A DNA stretch of 8,014 nucleotides from Elusimicrobiota bacterium (GCA_016193115.1 JACPSV010000164.1:1-8014); one strand, 5' to 3'. Positions 1 through 6,438 are shown, counted from the stretch's first letter. Made by a program: numbers and translations. Notes: generated from the letters alone by a model not told the origin.

Positions 1-339
1 GTGATCCACACAAACGAAGGTAAACCCACCCTTCTAGGGAAAGGGATATCGGTGGGACATTCCGTGTTGCTGCATGGATGCACGGTTCAGGATCGTTGTA
101 TCGTGGGGATGGGAGCGATTCTTTTAGACGGAGTTGTGGTGGAAGAGGACTGTATCGTGGGAGCGGGCGCGGTGCTTTCGCCCAACACGAAGGTCACTCG
201 CGGTTCTATGGCCTTGGGGATACCGGCGCGTGTGATACGGCCTCTACGCGCGGACGAGATCGAGCATATTCGCTGGAACGCTCAGGAGTACATTCGCCTA
301 AGCGAATCTCACCGCAAGACCTCCCGCAGAGTTTTCTAG
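1..339 (+). CDS. Gamma-carbonic-anhydrase-like hexapeptide-repeat protein (5' truncated)
   Basis: This is the C-terminal 112 residues of a left-handed beta-helix protein of the gamma-carbonic anhydrase/YrdA/CaiE family. Hexapeptide-type repeats run through residues 10-85 (for example IVGMGAILLDGVVV and IVGAGAVLSPNTKV), followed by the usual PARVIRPL segment and a C-terminal helix. Three histidines are placed as zinc ligands are in this family: H3 in IHTNEG, and H20 and H25 in GHSVLLHGC. The first codon is GTG, but it falls inside the conserved SVIHTNEG motif, so it is an internal valine and about 60 N-terminal residues lie upstream of the window. Members bind a metal, usually trimerise and are cytoplasmic; many have no proven carbonic anhydrase activity, so the substrate is uncertain. 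The stop lies 5 bases before the next gene's probable TTG start, which suggests co-transcription. Confidence 0.88.
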   Translation: MIHTNEGKPTLLGKGISVGHSVLLHGCTVQDRCIVGMGAILLDGVVVEEDCIVGAGAVLSPNTKVTRGSMALGIPARVIRPLRADEIEHIRWNAQEYIRLSESHRKTSRRVF

Positions 340-344
340 CCGCT

Positions 345-1067
345 TTGACGAAAGTTCTAAAAATTGTACGTCTCCTTCGCGGTCATTTTGGTTCGCAGGG
401 ATGGTGGCCGACGACTCCTCCCGGAGAAGAACGTCCGCGGTATCATTCCGTCCCTAAGGTGCGCGGTTTATCGGAGCAGGAACAATTTGAGATTTGTGTA
501 GGCGCTCTTTTGACACAGAACACGGCCTGGACCAACGTAGAAAAAGCCATGGTTCAGTTGCAGAGGTTCCAGATGGTGGATCCGGGGAAGATCGCAAGGG
601 CGCCTTTCCCGCGTCTTGCCCGACTGGTTCGTTCTTCCGGTTATTTCCGTCAGAAATCCAAGCGGCTTAAAATGTTTGCGCTCTATCTGAACCGGAATTA
701 TGCGGGGAAAGTGAGTTCCATTTTGAAAAAGCCCCTGCAGGCGGCGCGCTCTGAACTGCTCGGTCTCCACGGTTTTGGACCGGAAACGGCCGACTCCATT
801 TTGTTGTATGCGGGCGGCCGTCCACTATTTGTGGTGGACGCCTACACCAAACGGATTGGAAATAGGATAGGTTTGTTTAAGAGCGAAGATTATGGGGAGA
901 TTCAAGATTTTTTTCATCGTTCTTTGCCCAAGCATCCCTCTCTCTACAACGAGTGCCACGCTCTTTTTGTAGCGTTGGGGAAAGAAATCTGTCAGACCAA
1001 ACCTTTGTGCAGGGAGTGTCCTTTGCGATCTCTTTGCGCAACCGGAAAATCTTTTAAGGAAGAATAA
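345..1067 (+). CDS. Endonuclease III/MagIII-like HhH-GPD DNA glycosylase
   Basis: A 240-aa HhH-GPD base-excision-repair glycosylase. Residues 14-60 carry the family signature HFGSQGWWP and ICVGALLTQNTAW. The helix-hairpin-helix is at 138-152 (LGLHGFGPETADSIL), the catalytic aspartate is D165 in VVDAYTKR, and C216, C222, C225 and C231 form a C-X5-C-X2-C-X5-C cluster expected to bind 4Fe-4S. The lysine that makes E. coli Nth bifunctional (GRKTA) is replaced by E147 (GPETA), so this is more likely a monofunctional glycosylase like Helicobacter MagIII, a 3-methyladenine glycosylase; the base specificity is inferred. I chose TTG at 345 because the frame is open far upstream but the residues there are only the shadow of the preceding gene, and homology starts just after 345. 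A weak GCAGAG sits 13 bases upstream. The gene ends in a TAATG overlap with the next start. Confidence 0.85.
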   Translation: MTKVLKIVRLLRGHFGSQGWWPTTPPGEERPRYHSVPKVRGLSEQEQFEICVGALLTQNTAWTNVEKAMVQLQRFQMVDPGKIARAPFPRLARLVRSSGYFRQKSKRLKMFALYLNRNYAGKVSSILKKPLQAARSELLGLHGFGPETADSILLYAGGRPLFVVDAYTKRIGNRIGLFKSEDYGEIQDFFHRSLPKHPSLYNECHALFVALGKEICQTKPLCRECPLRSLCATGKSFKEE

Positions 1068-2977
1068 TGCTACACGGATTAGTAGACGTCAGAAGGCATC
1101 TTAAACTCTTGCAGAGTTCTGCCAAGAAGTCTGTCTATTGGGTGCCGAACCTTTGGGTGGACGAAGATTTTAGCCAGCCGACACGTCTGGTCTCGGTGGA
1201 TCCCTTTGAATTTTTTCTGGGAAAGATTGATGAGATATTGGCTTCTCCTGCGGCTCCCAGAATTAAAGGAGAGGGCGGGGATTGGACCAAGAAAGCGGCG
1301 GTGTACAATTTCTATGTCCGGTTAACCACCGCTTTTGATCATAACCAGAACGGGAAATTGGATTTATCTTTGAACGAGGACGGTTTTAGAGAAACGGGGA
1401 GTTTTCTAAAATCAATTGCTCTACTACCCTATATCCGCCGTTTGGGAGTGAACACGATCCACCTCCTGCCCGTCACCGCGATCGGAAAAGACGGCAAAAA
1501 AGGGACTTTGGGGTCTCCTTACGCCATTCGCAATCCATTCCAGTTGGACGAGAACCTATGTGAACCATTTTTAGGGTTAGGCGTAGAAAAAGAGTTTAAG
1601 GCGTTTGTGGAGGCCGCTCACCATCTGGGAATGAGAGTGGTGGTTGAGTTCGTGTTCCGCACGGCTTCCAGAGACAGCGATTGGGTGGCGGAACATCCCG
1701 AATGGTTCTATTGGATTCGGGAAGAGGCTCCCAACAGAACTTCCCCAAATCAGGACGAATCCTTTTTTGGGTCGCCCGTTTTTGGTCCGGAAACCCTGTC
1801 ACAGATTCACGATCGTATCGGAAGAGGAGACTTGTCCAACACGATTCCCCCGTCTCCCGCTTACCGCAATTTCTTTACGGAAACGCCGGACAAAAGCCAG
1901 GTGTACAAGGAAGGGGAACGGTGGGTAGGCGCTCTGTCCAACGGGGTTCGGGTCAAAATTCCTCCTGCCTTTGCGGATTGGCCTCCGGACGATCCTCAGC
2001 CTGCCTGGGACGACGTCACCTATCTCAAAATGTACCAGCATCCAGACTTCAATTATATGGCATACAACACGATTCGGATGTACGACTCTGAATTGTCTCA
2101 GGCCAAGAACGCTACTCTGTCTTTGTGGGAGACTTTGATTGATATCATTCCCATGCATCAAAAGAAATTTGAGATAGACGGGGTCATGATAGATATGGGA
2201 CACGCATTGCCCAACGCTCTTTTGGCGCGCATGGTGGCAAAAGCCAGAGAGTTAGATCCGGAGTTTGCCTTTTGGGAAGAAAATTTCAATGCTTCTCAGG
2301 AGAGCAAGAAACACGGATACAACGCTTGTATCGGCTACTTGTGGGTGGACCAACCGCATCTCTATAAATTACGAGGTTTGTTGGAACGCTACGAGAGAGA
2401 GAGTTTCCCGATTCCTTTTTTTGGCACGCCCGAAAGCCACAACAGTCCGCGCAGCGTCTGCCGTCGGGGCGGGGTCTCTTACTCTAAGTTTGCCTGGGCG
2501 ATCAACAGTTTCTTGCCGGTCCTATCCTACATCCATTCCGGTTTTGAGTTGGCGGAATCTCATCCGGTGAATACAGGTCTCGATTTCTCTCTGGAGAATT
2601 TGGTGCGTTACCCTGCAGAAAACCTTCCCTTATTTAGTCCCGGATCTCTGAACTGGCTGAATAGCGAACAGTTTTGCGGTTGGCTCGCTCAAATAGCGGC
2701 TGTCCGGAAGACGTACCGCGATCTGGTGGTCAACTCTGACCACGCCACGTTCAAATTTTTAAGGTACGATCCTCACGACGTGATCGCTTTTGAAAGAAAG
2801 GACAGCGTTGGACGCCTTTTAGTGGTGGGGAACTTCAATATGGAACGGGCGATCCCATTCAATTACTGGTTTGGTGACGGCGCGCTTCTGTTTGACGTAA
2901 TCAGCCGGAAAAGTTTCGAAAAAGAGTTAACGTTACACCTCTCCCCCGGCGAAGTCCGAATCCTAAAACACCTATAG
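1067..2977 (+). CDS. GH13-like alpha-amylase family protein with altered active-site motifs
   Basis: A 636-aa protein without a signal peptide, so probably cytoplasmic. The order of motifs fits a GH13 TIM barrel: YNFYVRL (80-86), LGVNTIHLLPVTAIG (126-140), GSPYAIRNPF (149-158), region I VVVEFVFRTA (191-200) followed by HPEWF (210-214), region II GVMIDMGHA (372-380), region III FWEENF (402-407) and region IV TPESHNSPR (454-462). A beta-sandwich-type C-terminal domain begins around 555. D376 and E404/E405 are candidate nucleophile and acid/base. The arginine normally two residues before the nucleophile is M374, and the HD of region IV reads H458-N459, so catalysis may be altered or lost. The HPEWF and TPE-type motifs recall GlgE maltosyltransferases, but this is not GlgE. 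The start is ATG in TAATG, overlapping the glycosylase stop, with AAGGAAG just upstream. Alpha-glucan or maltodextrin metabolism is the likely area; the substrate is unknown. Confidence 0.8.
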   Translation: MLHGLVDVRRHLKLLQSSAKKSVYWVPNLWVDEDFSQPTRLVSVDPFEFFLGKIDEILASPAAPRIKGEGGDWTKKAAVYNFYVRLTTAFDHNQNGKLDLSLNEDGFRETGSFLKSIALLPYIRRLGVNTIHLLPVTAIGKDGKKGTLGSPYAIRNPFQLDENLCEPFLGLGVEKEFKAFVEAAHHLGMRVVVEFVFRTASRDSDWVAEHPEWFYWIREEAPNRTSPNQDESFFGSPVFGPETLSQIHDRIGRGDLSNTIPPSPAYRNFFTETPDKSQVYKEGERWVGALSNGVRVKIPPAFADWPPDDPQPAWDDVTYLKMYQHPDFNYMAYNTIRMYDSELSQAKNATLSLWETLIDIIPMHQKKFEIDGVMIDMGHALPNALLARMVAKARELDPEFAFWEENFNASQESKKHGYNACIGYLWVDQPHLYKLRGLLERYERESFPIPFFGTPESHNSPRSVCRRGGVSYSKFAWAINSFLPVLSYIHSGFELAESHPVNTGLDFSLENLVRYPAENLPLFSPGSLNWLNSEQFCGWLAQIAAVRKTYRDLVVNSDHATFKFLRYDPHDVIAFERKDSVGRLLVVGNFNMERAIPFNYWFGDGALLFDVISRKSFEKELTLHLSPGEVRILKHL

Positions 2978-2996
2978 AATTATTGATCTTCGCAGA

Positions 2997-3104
2997 ATGA
3001 ATGGATACAACACCGCTCATGCTGAGCTTGTCGAAGCATGAGAGCCTACCGTTGGAATGGCTCATCCTTCGACAAGCTCAGGATGAGCGGAACATATATC
3101 CATT
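2997..3104. repeat. Pair of inverted hairpin units between convergent genes
   Basis: The 140-base gap between the convergent GH13 and glycosyltransferase genes is mostly one large inverted repeat. A 30-base unit at 3013-3042 is repeated in inverse at 3061-3090 with two mismatches, and short flanks AATGGATA (3000-3007) and TATCCATT (3097-3104) extend the symmetry. Each unit also folds by itself: CTCATGCT/AGCATGAG in the first and CTCATCCT/AGGATGAG in the second, both around the loop GAGCTTGTCGA. The two mismatches between units fall in these stems and compensate each other. The layout is like a REP/BIME pair. It has no U-tract and none of the terminal repeats found on the elements at 3935 and 6668. 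A transcription-end or mRNA-protection role is possible but not shown. Confidence 0.85.
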
Positions 3105-3117
3105 ATTTATACGGGAG

Positions 3118-3931
3118 TCAATAAGTAGGGTGTCCCCGTAATTCCATCTTCAGTTCTTTCAGTCCTTGGATCGCCTGTCTGTTTCCTTCGAGGAGACGTT
3201 GTGCGTACATAGATCGGGACTGTTCTCCCAGAGCTGTCAGCGGGTGCCAAAGATGGTACTGGATCGCCCGATGTTTGATCCACTTGAACTCAAGTCCCAG
3301 AGGTTTAAGTCGCCTTTCCATGTCCGTGTCTTCTCCCAGTCCCGGCGACTGAAAACTTTCATCAAACCCGTTCACTTCCCGCAGCCACTTTTTGTGAATG
3401 GAAAAGTTAGAACCCAGGAGTGTGGGTTTCTGGAGAGGGAACATCTCTTCTATCTCTAAAAGCCAGCGGGGCAGGTAAAGACCTTGTTCCGCATAATCAA
3501 CCTCGCCTTTCCAAGCGTGCCGCAAAATCCAATAGGGCGATTCCAGAGTTCCGTTTTTGAGGTGTTCCAAAATGTTTATGGGGCACACAATCGCCGTCGG
3601 TAAAGATGATCTGATCGGCAAGCGATTCCAGAATTGACCAATTGAGCATCTTCAACTTGCCCCATCCCTGATGATTCTTGTAGAGGTAGGTTACGGGTAG
3701 AGTCACTTTCTCCGCAAATTTGGAGGCGATCTGTTCTATTTCAGGTTGAGAACCGTCGTCCGCGATGATCAGTTGAAACGTTTCTTTCCCGTCTCTCAAA
3801 AGGCTTTGCCGCGCGTACCCTTCCAAACACATCTCAAACTCGCGCGGCTTATTGTAAACCGCCACCACGACCGAAGCTTTAGGCGGGAGGGCGCTTTGAT
3901 TATTTTTAGTCCAACGTTTCATCTTGTCCAT
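3118..3931 (-). pseudogene. Family 2 glycosyltransferase, frameshifted and with 5' element insertion
   Basis: Two overlapping minus-strand frames together make one GT-A fold glycosyltransferase of about 270 residues. The upstream frame (3931 down to about 3575) has the nucleotide-sugar fold start SVVVAVYNKPREFEMCL, the IIADDGSQ motif and the DxD-type FTDGDCVPHKHF. The downstream frame (about 3570 to 3118) continues with LEHLKNGTLESPYWILRHAW, then GSNFSIHKKW, NGFDESF and GEDTDMERRL, the acceptor/catalytic region of galactosyltransferase-like GT2 proteins. Joining them needs one base removed near the four-T run (minus strand) at 3569-3572, or two added. ATG at 3931 is the likely original start, inside the direct repeat flanking the 121-bp element; GTG at 3937 lies in the element itself. 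The original AAAAGG ribosome-binding site now sits beyond the element at 4064-4069. The gene is either decayed or contains a sequence error. The sugar and acceptor are unknown; envelope polysaccharide is typical of the family. Confidence 0.82.
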
Positions 3932-3934
3932 TTT
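3928..3934. repeat. Target-site direct repeat, left copy (CCATTTT)
   Basis: A seven-base direct repeat, CCATTTT, abuts the left end of the element at 3935 and recurs at 4056-4062 directly after its right end. It is best read as a target-site duplication. On the minus strand it reads AAAATGG and contains the glycosyltransferase start codon. Confidence 0.75.
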
Positions 3935-4055
3935 CACCAGTGCCCGGTTAAATTAGGCTACCGCCTGCTCATGGTGAGCACGGCAGCTCATGGTTCGACA
4001 AGCTCACCATGAGCGGATGGGTGATTCTCCGTCGTACTTTAACCGGACACCAGCG
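3935..4055 (-). mobile_element. MITE-like element, 121-bp copy
   Basis: A non-coding element bounded by roughly 18-bp imperfect terminal inverted repeats: CACCAGTGCCCGGTTAAA at 3935-3952, matched by the inverse of TTTAACCGGACACCAGCG at 4038-4055. Perfect direct repeats CCATTTT flank it. Read on the minus strand it aligns along its whole length with the element at 6668-6850, except that it lacks a 32-base block and about 30 bases near one end. It contains one complete hairpin unit at 3986-4014 (stem GCTCATGGT/ACCATGAGC, loop GAGCTTGTCGA on the minus strand) and the remnant palindrome TGCTCATGGTGAGCA at 3967-3981. With no room for a transposase it must have been moved in trans. The family of the helper transposase is not known from the sequence. 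Confidence 0.82.
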
Positions 4056-4062
4056 CCATTTT
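4056..4062. repeat. Target-site direct repeat, right copy (CCATTTT)
   Basis: Partner of the CCATTTT copy at 3928-3934. It directly follows the right terminal repeat of the 121-bp element. Confidence 0.75.
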
Positions 4063-4063
4063 A

Positions 4064-4069
4064 CCTTTT
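4064..4069 (-). promoter_or_regulatory. Orphaned ribosome-binding site of the glycosyltransferase
   Basis: On the minus strand this reads AAAAGG, directly followed by TAAAATGG. Before the element inserted, it lay 4 bases ahead of the glycosyltransferase ATG. It is now about 130 bases upstream of the coding frame, with only the duplicated ATGG next to it. Inferred from the element-free reconstruction. Confidence 0.55.
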
Positions 4070-4070
4070 C

Positions 4071-4099
4071 TTGACTGTGAGGGCAAAAACTGTTAAATT
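4071..4099 (+). promoter_or_regulatory. Probable sigma-70 promoter for the HNH-cinA cluster
   Basis: TTGACT at 4071-4076 matches the -35 consensus in 5 of 6 positions. After 16-17 bases comes TTAAAT/TAAATT at 4093-4099, a 4-of-6 match to the -10. Transcription would begin near 4105, only about 10 bases before the ATG at 4115, so the first gene would have a very short leader. The promoter lies outside the mobile element and faces away from the glycosyltransferase, so before insertion this was a compact divergent intergenic region. Confidence 0.5.
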
Positions 4100-4114
4100 T
4101 AAGCGGGTATTTCC

Positions 4115-4670
4115 ATGTCTTCTGATGTGTTGGTTTTGAATCGAAACTTTTACGCTATCCATATCACCAATTGGAGGCGCGCTCTCTCTTTAGTGTATTT
4201 GGATCAATTGGAAAGAGTTGTCCGGCCTGATCAAAACAAACCCGGCGGGTTTTGTGCATACGCCCACATTCAAAATTGCGATTCCGGAAGTGATTGCCCT
4301 AAGGGTCTACGGCCAGATCCCGGTCTCCGAGATCAAATTCACTCGCCGCAACATTTACGATCATTACGGGTACCGTTGCTGTTACTGCGGAGAGAAGTTT
4401 CAGACCAGCGATCTCAATCTCGAGCATATTATCCCTGTTTCCCGCGGAGGCCAATCCACCTGGAACAATGTGGTCACCTCCTGTATTCCTTGCAACATTG
4501 AGAAGGGGGACCGTCTTCCTCAGGAAGCCGGCATGAAACTTTTGATCAAACCCACCCGTCCGAGATGGAAAGGGGCGCAATCCCTTGTCCTGCCCACATT
4601 TTTGAAGATTAAGACGTCGTGGCAGAAATTTATTGACAACGCTTACTGGAACAGCGAAATCGAAGAGTAA
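4115..4670 (+). pseudogene. HNH endonuclease, single frameshift
   Basis: Together two overlapping frames encode an HNH endonuclease of about 184 residues. The first frame starts at ATG 4115 with VLVLNRNFYAIHITNWRRAL and SLVYLDQLERVV, the standard N-terminus of a widespread bacterial HNH family. The second frame supplies FVHTPTFKIAIPEVIALRVY, FTRRNIYDHYGYRCCYCGEK, the HNH core LEHIIPVSRGGQSTWNNV, then CIPCN and KGDRLPQEAGMKLL. The two CxxC pairs (RCCYCG and SCIPCN) should bind zinc, and the histidine of LEHI is the expected catalytic residue. The frame change must fall between about 4223 and 4250, a run-rich stretch around CAAAACAAACCC and GGGTTTT, and needs one base removed or two added. Either the gene is broken or the sequence has an error. 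The biological role of this family is unclear; many copies are chromosomal and solitary. Its end lies 7 bases before the next probable start. Confidence 0.82.
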
Positions 4671-4677
4671 ACCCTGC

Positions 4678-4830
4678 TTGGATCTTCAAGAGCCGTCCCC
4701 AGATCAAATCAAAGCCGAAAGAAAGAAAGCGTCCCAGGTTGGACTGTTGTTGGGGGGCGTCGCCTTGGCTGCGGGCGCTCTCCTCTGTTTGATTTATCTT
4801 TTGATCTACAAACCGTGGCGTTTGCAATGA
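4678..4830 (+). CDS. Small single-pass membrane protein
   Basis: A 50-aa protein of unknown function starting at TTG 4678, 7 bases after the HNH stop, with GAAGAG about 10 bases upstream. A charged N-terminal half (DQIKAERKKAS) precedes one clear transmembrane helix, VGLLLGGVALAAGALLCLIY, and a short tail KPWRLQ, probably facing the periplasm or cytoplasm depending on orientation. The frame stays open upstream to TTG 4633 inside the HNH gene, which would add 15 residues, but that start has no obvious ribosome-binding site. Its position between the HNH and DUF3467 genes suggests the same transcript. I do not recognise a named family. Confidence 0.55.
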   Translation: MDLQEPSPDQIKAERKKASQVGLLLGGVALAAGALLCLIYLLIYKPWRLQ

Positions 4831-4841
4831 TTCATCGTAAT

Positions 4842-4847
4842 AGGAGG
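4842..4847 (+). promoter_or_regulatory. Strong ribosome-binding site for the DUF3467 gene
   Basis: AGGAGG lies 5 bases ahead of the ATG at 4853. It is the strongest Shine-Dalgarno among the plus-strand genes here, which suggests high translation of the DUF3467 protein relative to its neighbours. Confidence 0.75.
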
Positions 4848-4852
4848 ATCGC

Positions 4853-5158
4853 ATGGCCAGTCAAAATCCAGTCGAACAAAACCAAATACAAATAGAGATT
4901 GATGAAGTTGTGGCTCAAGGGACGTATTCCAACCTAGCCATCGTCAGTCATACGGAGACGGAAGTCGTACTCGATTTTATATTTCTTCCTCCGCAAGTTC
5001 CCAAAGTAAAGGTCAAGAGCAGGATCATAACTTCTCCTTCCCACGCCAAGAAACTTCTTCTGGCGTTGGAAGACAACATCAAAAAGTACGAGTCCCGGTT
5101 CGGAAAAATAGAAGTTGCCACCACTCCGGACAACCCCCGAATCGGCTTCTACCACTGA
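4853..5158 (+). CDS. DUF3467 family protein
   Basis: A 101-aa soluble protein that I recognise as DUF3467 from its pattern: an acidic QIEIDEVVAQGTYSNLAIVSH start, VVLDFIFLPPQVPKVKVKSRI in the middle, and SPSHAKKLLLALEDNIKKYE near the end. Its length is normal for the family. No catalytic motif is visible, no signal peptide or membrane segment is present, and the biochemical function of the family is unknown. The start is fixed by AGGAGG 5 bases upstream. It sits 22 bases after the small membrane protein and 20 bases before cinA on the same strand, so the three probably share a transcript. Confidence 0.85.
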   Translation: MASQNPVEQNQIQIEIDEVVAQGTYSNLAIVSHTETEVVLDFIFLPPQVPKVKVKSRIITSPSHAKKLLLALEDNIKKYESRFGKIEVATTPDNPRIGFYH

Positions 5159-5178
5159 CGTGAGTCTAACTGGGAGCC

Positions 5179-6423
5179 ATGCGCATAGAACTGATCTGTT
5201 TCGGATCGGAACTGCTGAAAGATAAAGTCAACAGCAATGTATGCCACATTGCTGAAAGATTGGAGCGGATCGGTCTCACGTTAGACCGTGTGGTTACCGT
5301 CGGAGATGCTAGGAGAGAAGTGAAGTTTGCATTGCGGGACAGTTTGCGCCGCGCTCAGATTCTAATCACGTCGGGCGGTTTGGGGCCCACATTTGATGAT
5401 CTGTCCTGCGAGTCCGTCGCACAGGTTCTTGGCAGGCCTCTCCAGTTTTCTCCTACTGTGATGCGAGCAATCGTAAACCGTTTCCGTTCCGCCGGCCTTG
5501 AAATGCCGGAAGAAAATAAGAAACAGGCCTTCCTGATTCGGGGATCTCAAGTGATTGTGAATCGGGTCGGCACAGCTCCCGGCCAAATCGTGAAAGACCG
5601 TGGACGCACCCTCATTCTTCTGCCGGGTCCTCCCAAAGAGCTGATTCCTATGATGGAGGATTCGGTTATTCCCTACTTAAAACGCTTTTCCAAATCCTCC
5701 ATTCTAAGTCTCACTCTCCACATTTTTGGATTTCCGGAATCGGAGGTGGATGAGAGGATAAAACCCGTGGTGGAAAAAAATTGGGATCAGAAAGATATTT
5801 CCGTCACATTCGGCATTTTGGCGCACCACTCCATTATTGATGTTAAGGTAAAAGTTCAGGGCAAATCGCCGCAAAAATGCGGCCAAGTTCTGTTGAGCAT
5901 TAAAAAAGAGCTCCATGGAATTTTGGGTCAAGATGTCTATGGCGAAAACGAAGAGACTCTAGAAAGCGTAGTTGGGAAGATTTTGAAAAAGAGGAAAGAA
6001 ACTCTATCCATAGCGGAATCTTGCACAGGAGGTCTGATCGCGGATAAAGTGACTGACGTTCCTGGCAGCTCCCAATATTTTCTAGAAGGTCTCGTCACAT
6101 ATTCCGATGAGAGCAAAGTAAATCTCCTAGGTGTTCGGCGTGAAACTCTGAAGAGATACGGTGCGGTCAGCGAGCCCGTCGCTAAAGAGATGGCCCATGG
6201 CATTTTGAAGCGTTCTCAATCGGATTGGTCAATTTCCTGCACCGGTATAGCAGGCCCGACAGGCGGCTCCTCCACCAAGCCAGTAGGCACCGTCTGCTTC
6301 GGCATCGCCTCCAAACATGGAGTCTCCACCCACACAAAATTCTTCCACGCCCCCCGCCCCGAAACCAAACAAAAATCCGCCCTCACAGCTTTAGATATCC
6401 TGCGCAGAACCATCCTTTATTAA
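5179..6423 (+). CDS. cinA: CinA-like protein (nicotinamide mononucleotide deamidase, PncC domain)
   Basis: A full-length 414-aa two-domain CinA. Residues 1-170 form the molybdopterin-binding-like domain (COG1058 type) with ELICFGSELL, TSGGLGPTFDD (64-74) and LPGPPKE (149-155), linked with ADP-ribose/CoA pyrophosphatase activity in characterised members. A middle domain follows, and residues 260-414 form the PncC domain with AESCTGG (279-285) and SCTGIAGPTGG (353-363), which deamidates nicotinamide mononucleotide in pyridine nucleotide recycling. The enzyme is cytoplasmic. The ATG at 5179 is preceded by GGGAG at only 2 bases spacing, which is short, but the N-terminus matches the family exactly. 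Competence-related naming comes from Gram-positive bacteria, and nothing here points to competence. It is convergent with the 59-aa gene, with only 15 bases between the two stops and no clear terminator. Confidence 0.93.
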   Translation: MRIELICFGSELLKDKVNSNVCHIAERLERIGLTLDRVVTVGDARREVKFALRDSLRRAQILITSGGLGPTFDDLSCESVAQVLGRPLQFSPTVMRAIVNRFRSAGLEMPEENKKQAFLIRGSQVIVNRVGTAPGQIVKDRGRTLILLPGPPKELIPMMEDSVIPYLKRFSKSSILSLTLHIFGFPESEVDERIKPVVEKNWDQKDISVTFGILAHHSIIDVKVKVQGKSPQKCGQVLLSIKKELHGILGQDVYGENEETLESVVGKILKKRKETLSIAESCTGGLIADKVTDVPGSSQYFLEGLVTYSDESKVNLLGVRRETLKRYGAVSEPVAKEMAHGILKRSQSDWSISCTGIAGPTGGSSTKPVGTVCFGIASKHGVSTHTKFFHAPRPETKQKSALTALDILRRTILY

Positions 6424-6438
6424 ATCCGAAAAGTTGAG

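Noticed and set aside
1..3. GTG at the window start as the true start of the carbonic-anhydrase-like gene
   Set aside because: It encodes the valine of the conserved VIHTNEG motif, and the family has about 60 more residues upstream, so the gene is cut by the window edge.
78..344. N-terminal extension of the glycosylase frame back to ATG 78
   Set aside because: The residues are compositionally odd (glycine, arginine and serine rich), overlap a clearly real gene in another frame and precede the homology start; TTG 345 fits better.
1596..2203. Open frames on both strands inside the GH13-like gene
   Set aside because: They are shadows of a long gene with recognisable motifs and show no family features of their own.
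3013..3090. CRISPR array
   Set aside because: The repeated units are inverted rather than direct, there are only two, and no spacer series is present.
2997..3104. Classical intrinsic terminator
   Set aside because: The hairpins are not followed by a T-run on either strand, and the same units occur inside mobile elements, so they are annotated as repeats.
3560..3600. Programmed ribosomal frameshifting joining the glycosyltransferase frames
   Set aside because: The required shift is +1 (or -2) and no typical slippery site, rare-codon stop or stimulatory structure is evident; indel or error is simpler.
3935..3937. GTG at 3937 (minus) as the native glycosyltransferase start
   Set aside because: These bases belong to the terminal repeat of the inserted element; the ATG at 3931 in the target duplication fits the pre-insertion gene with its AAAAGG site.
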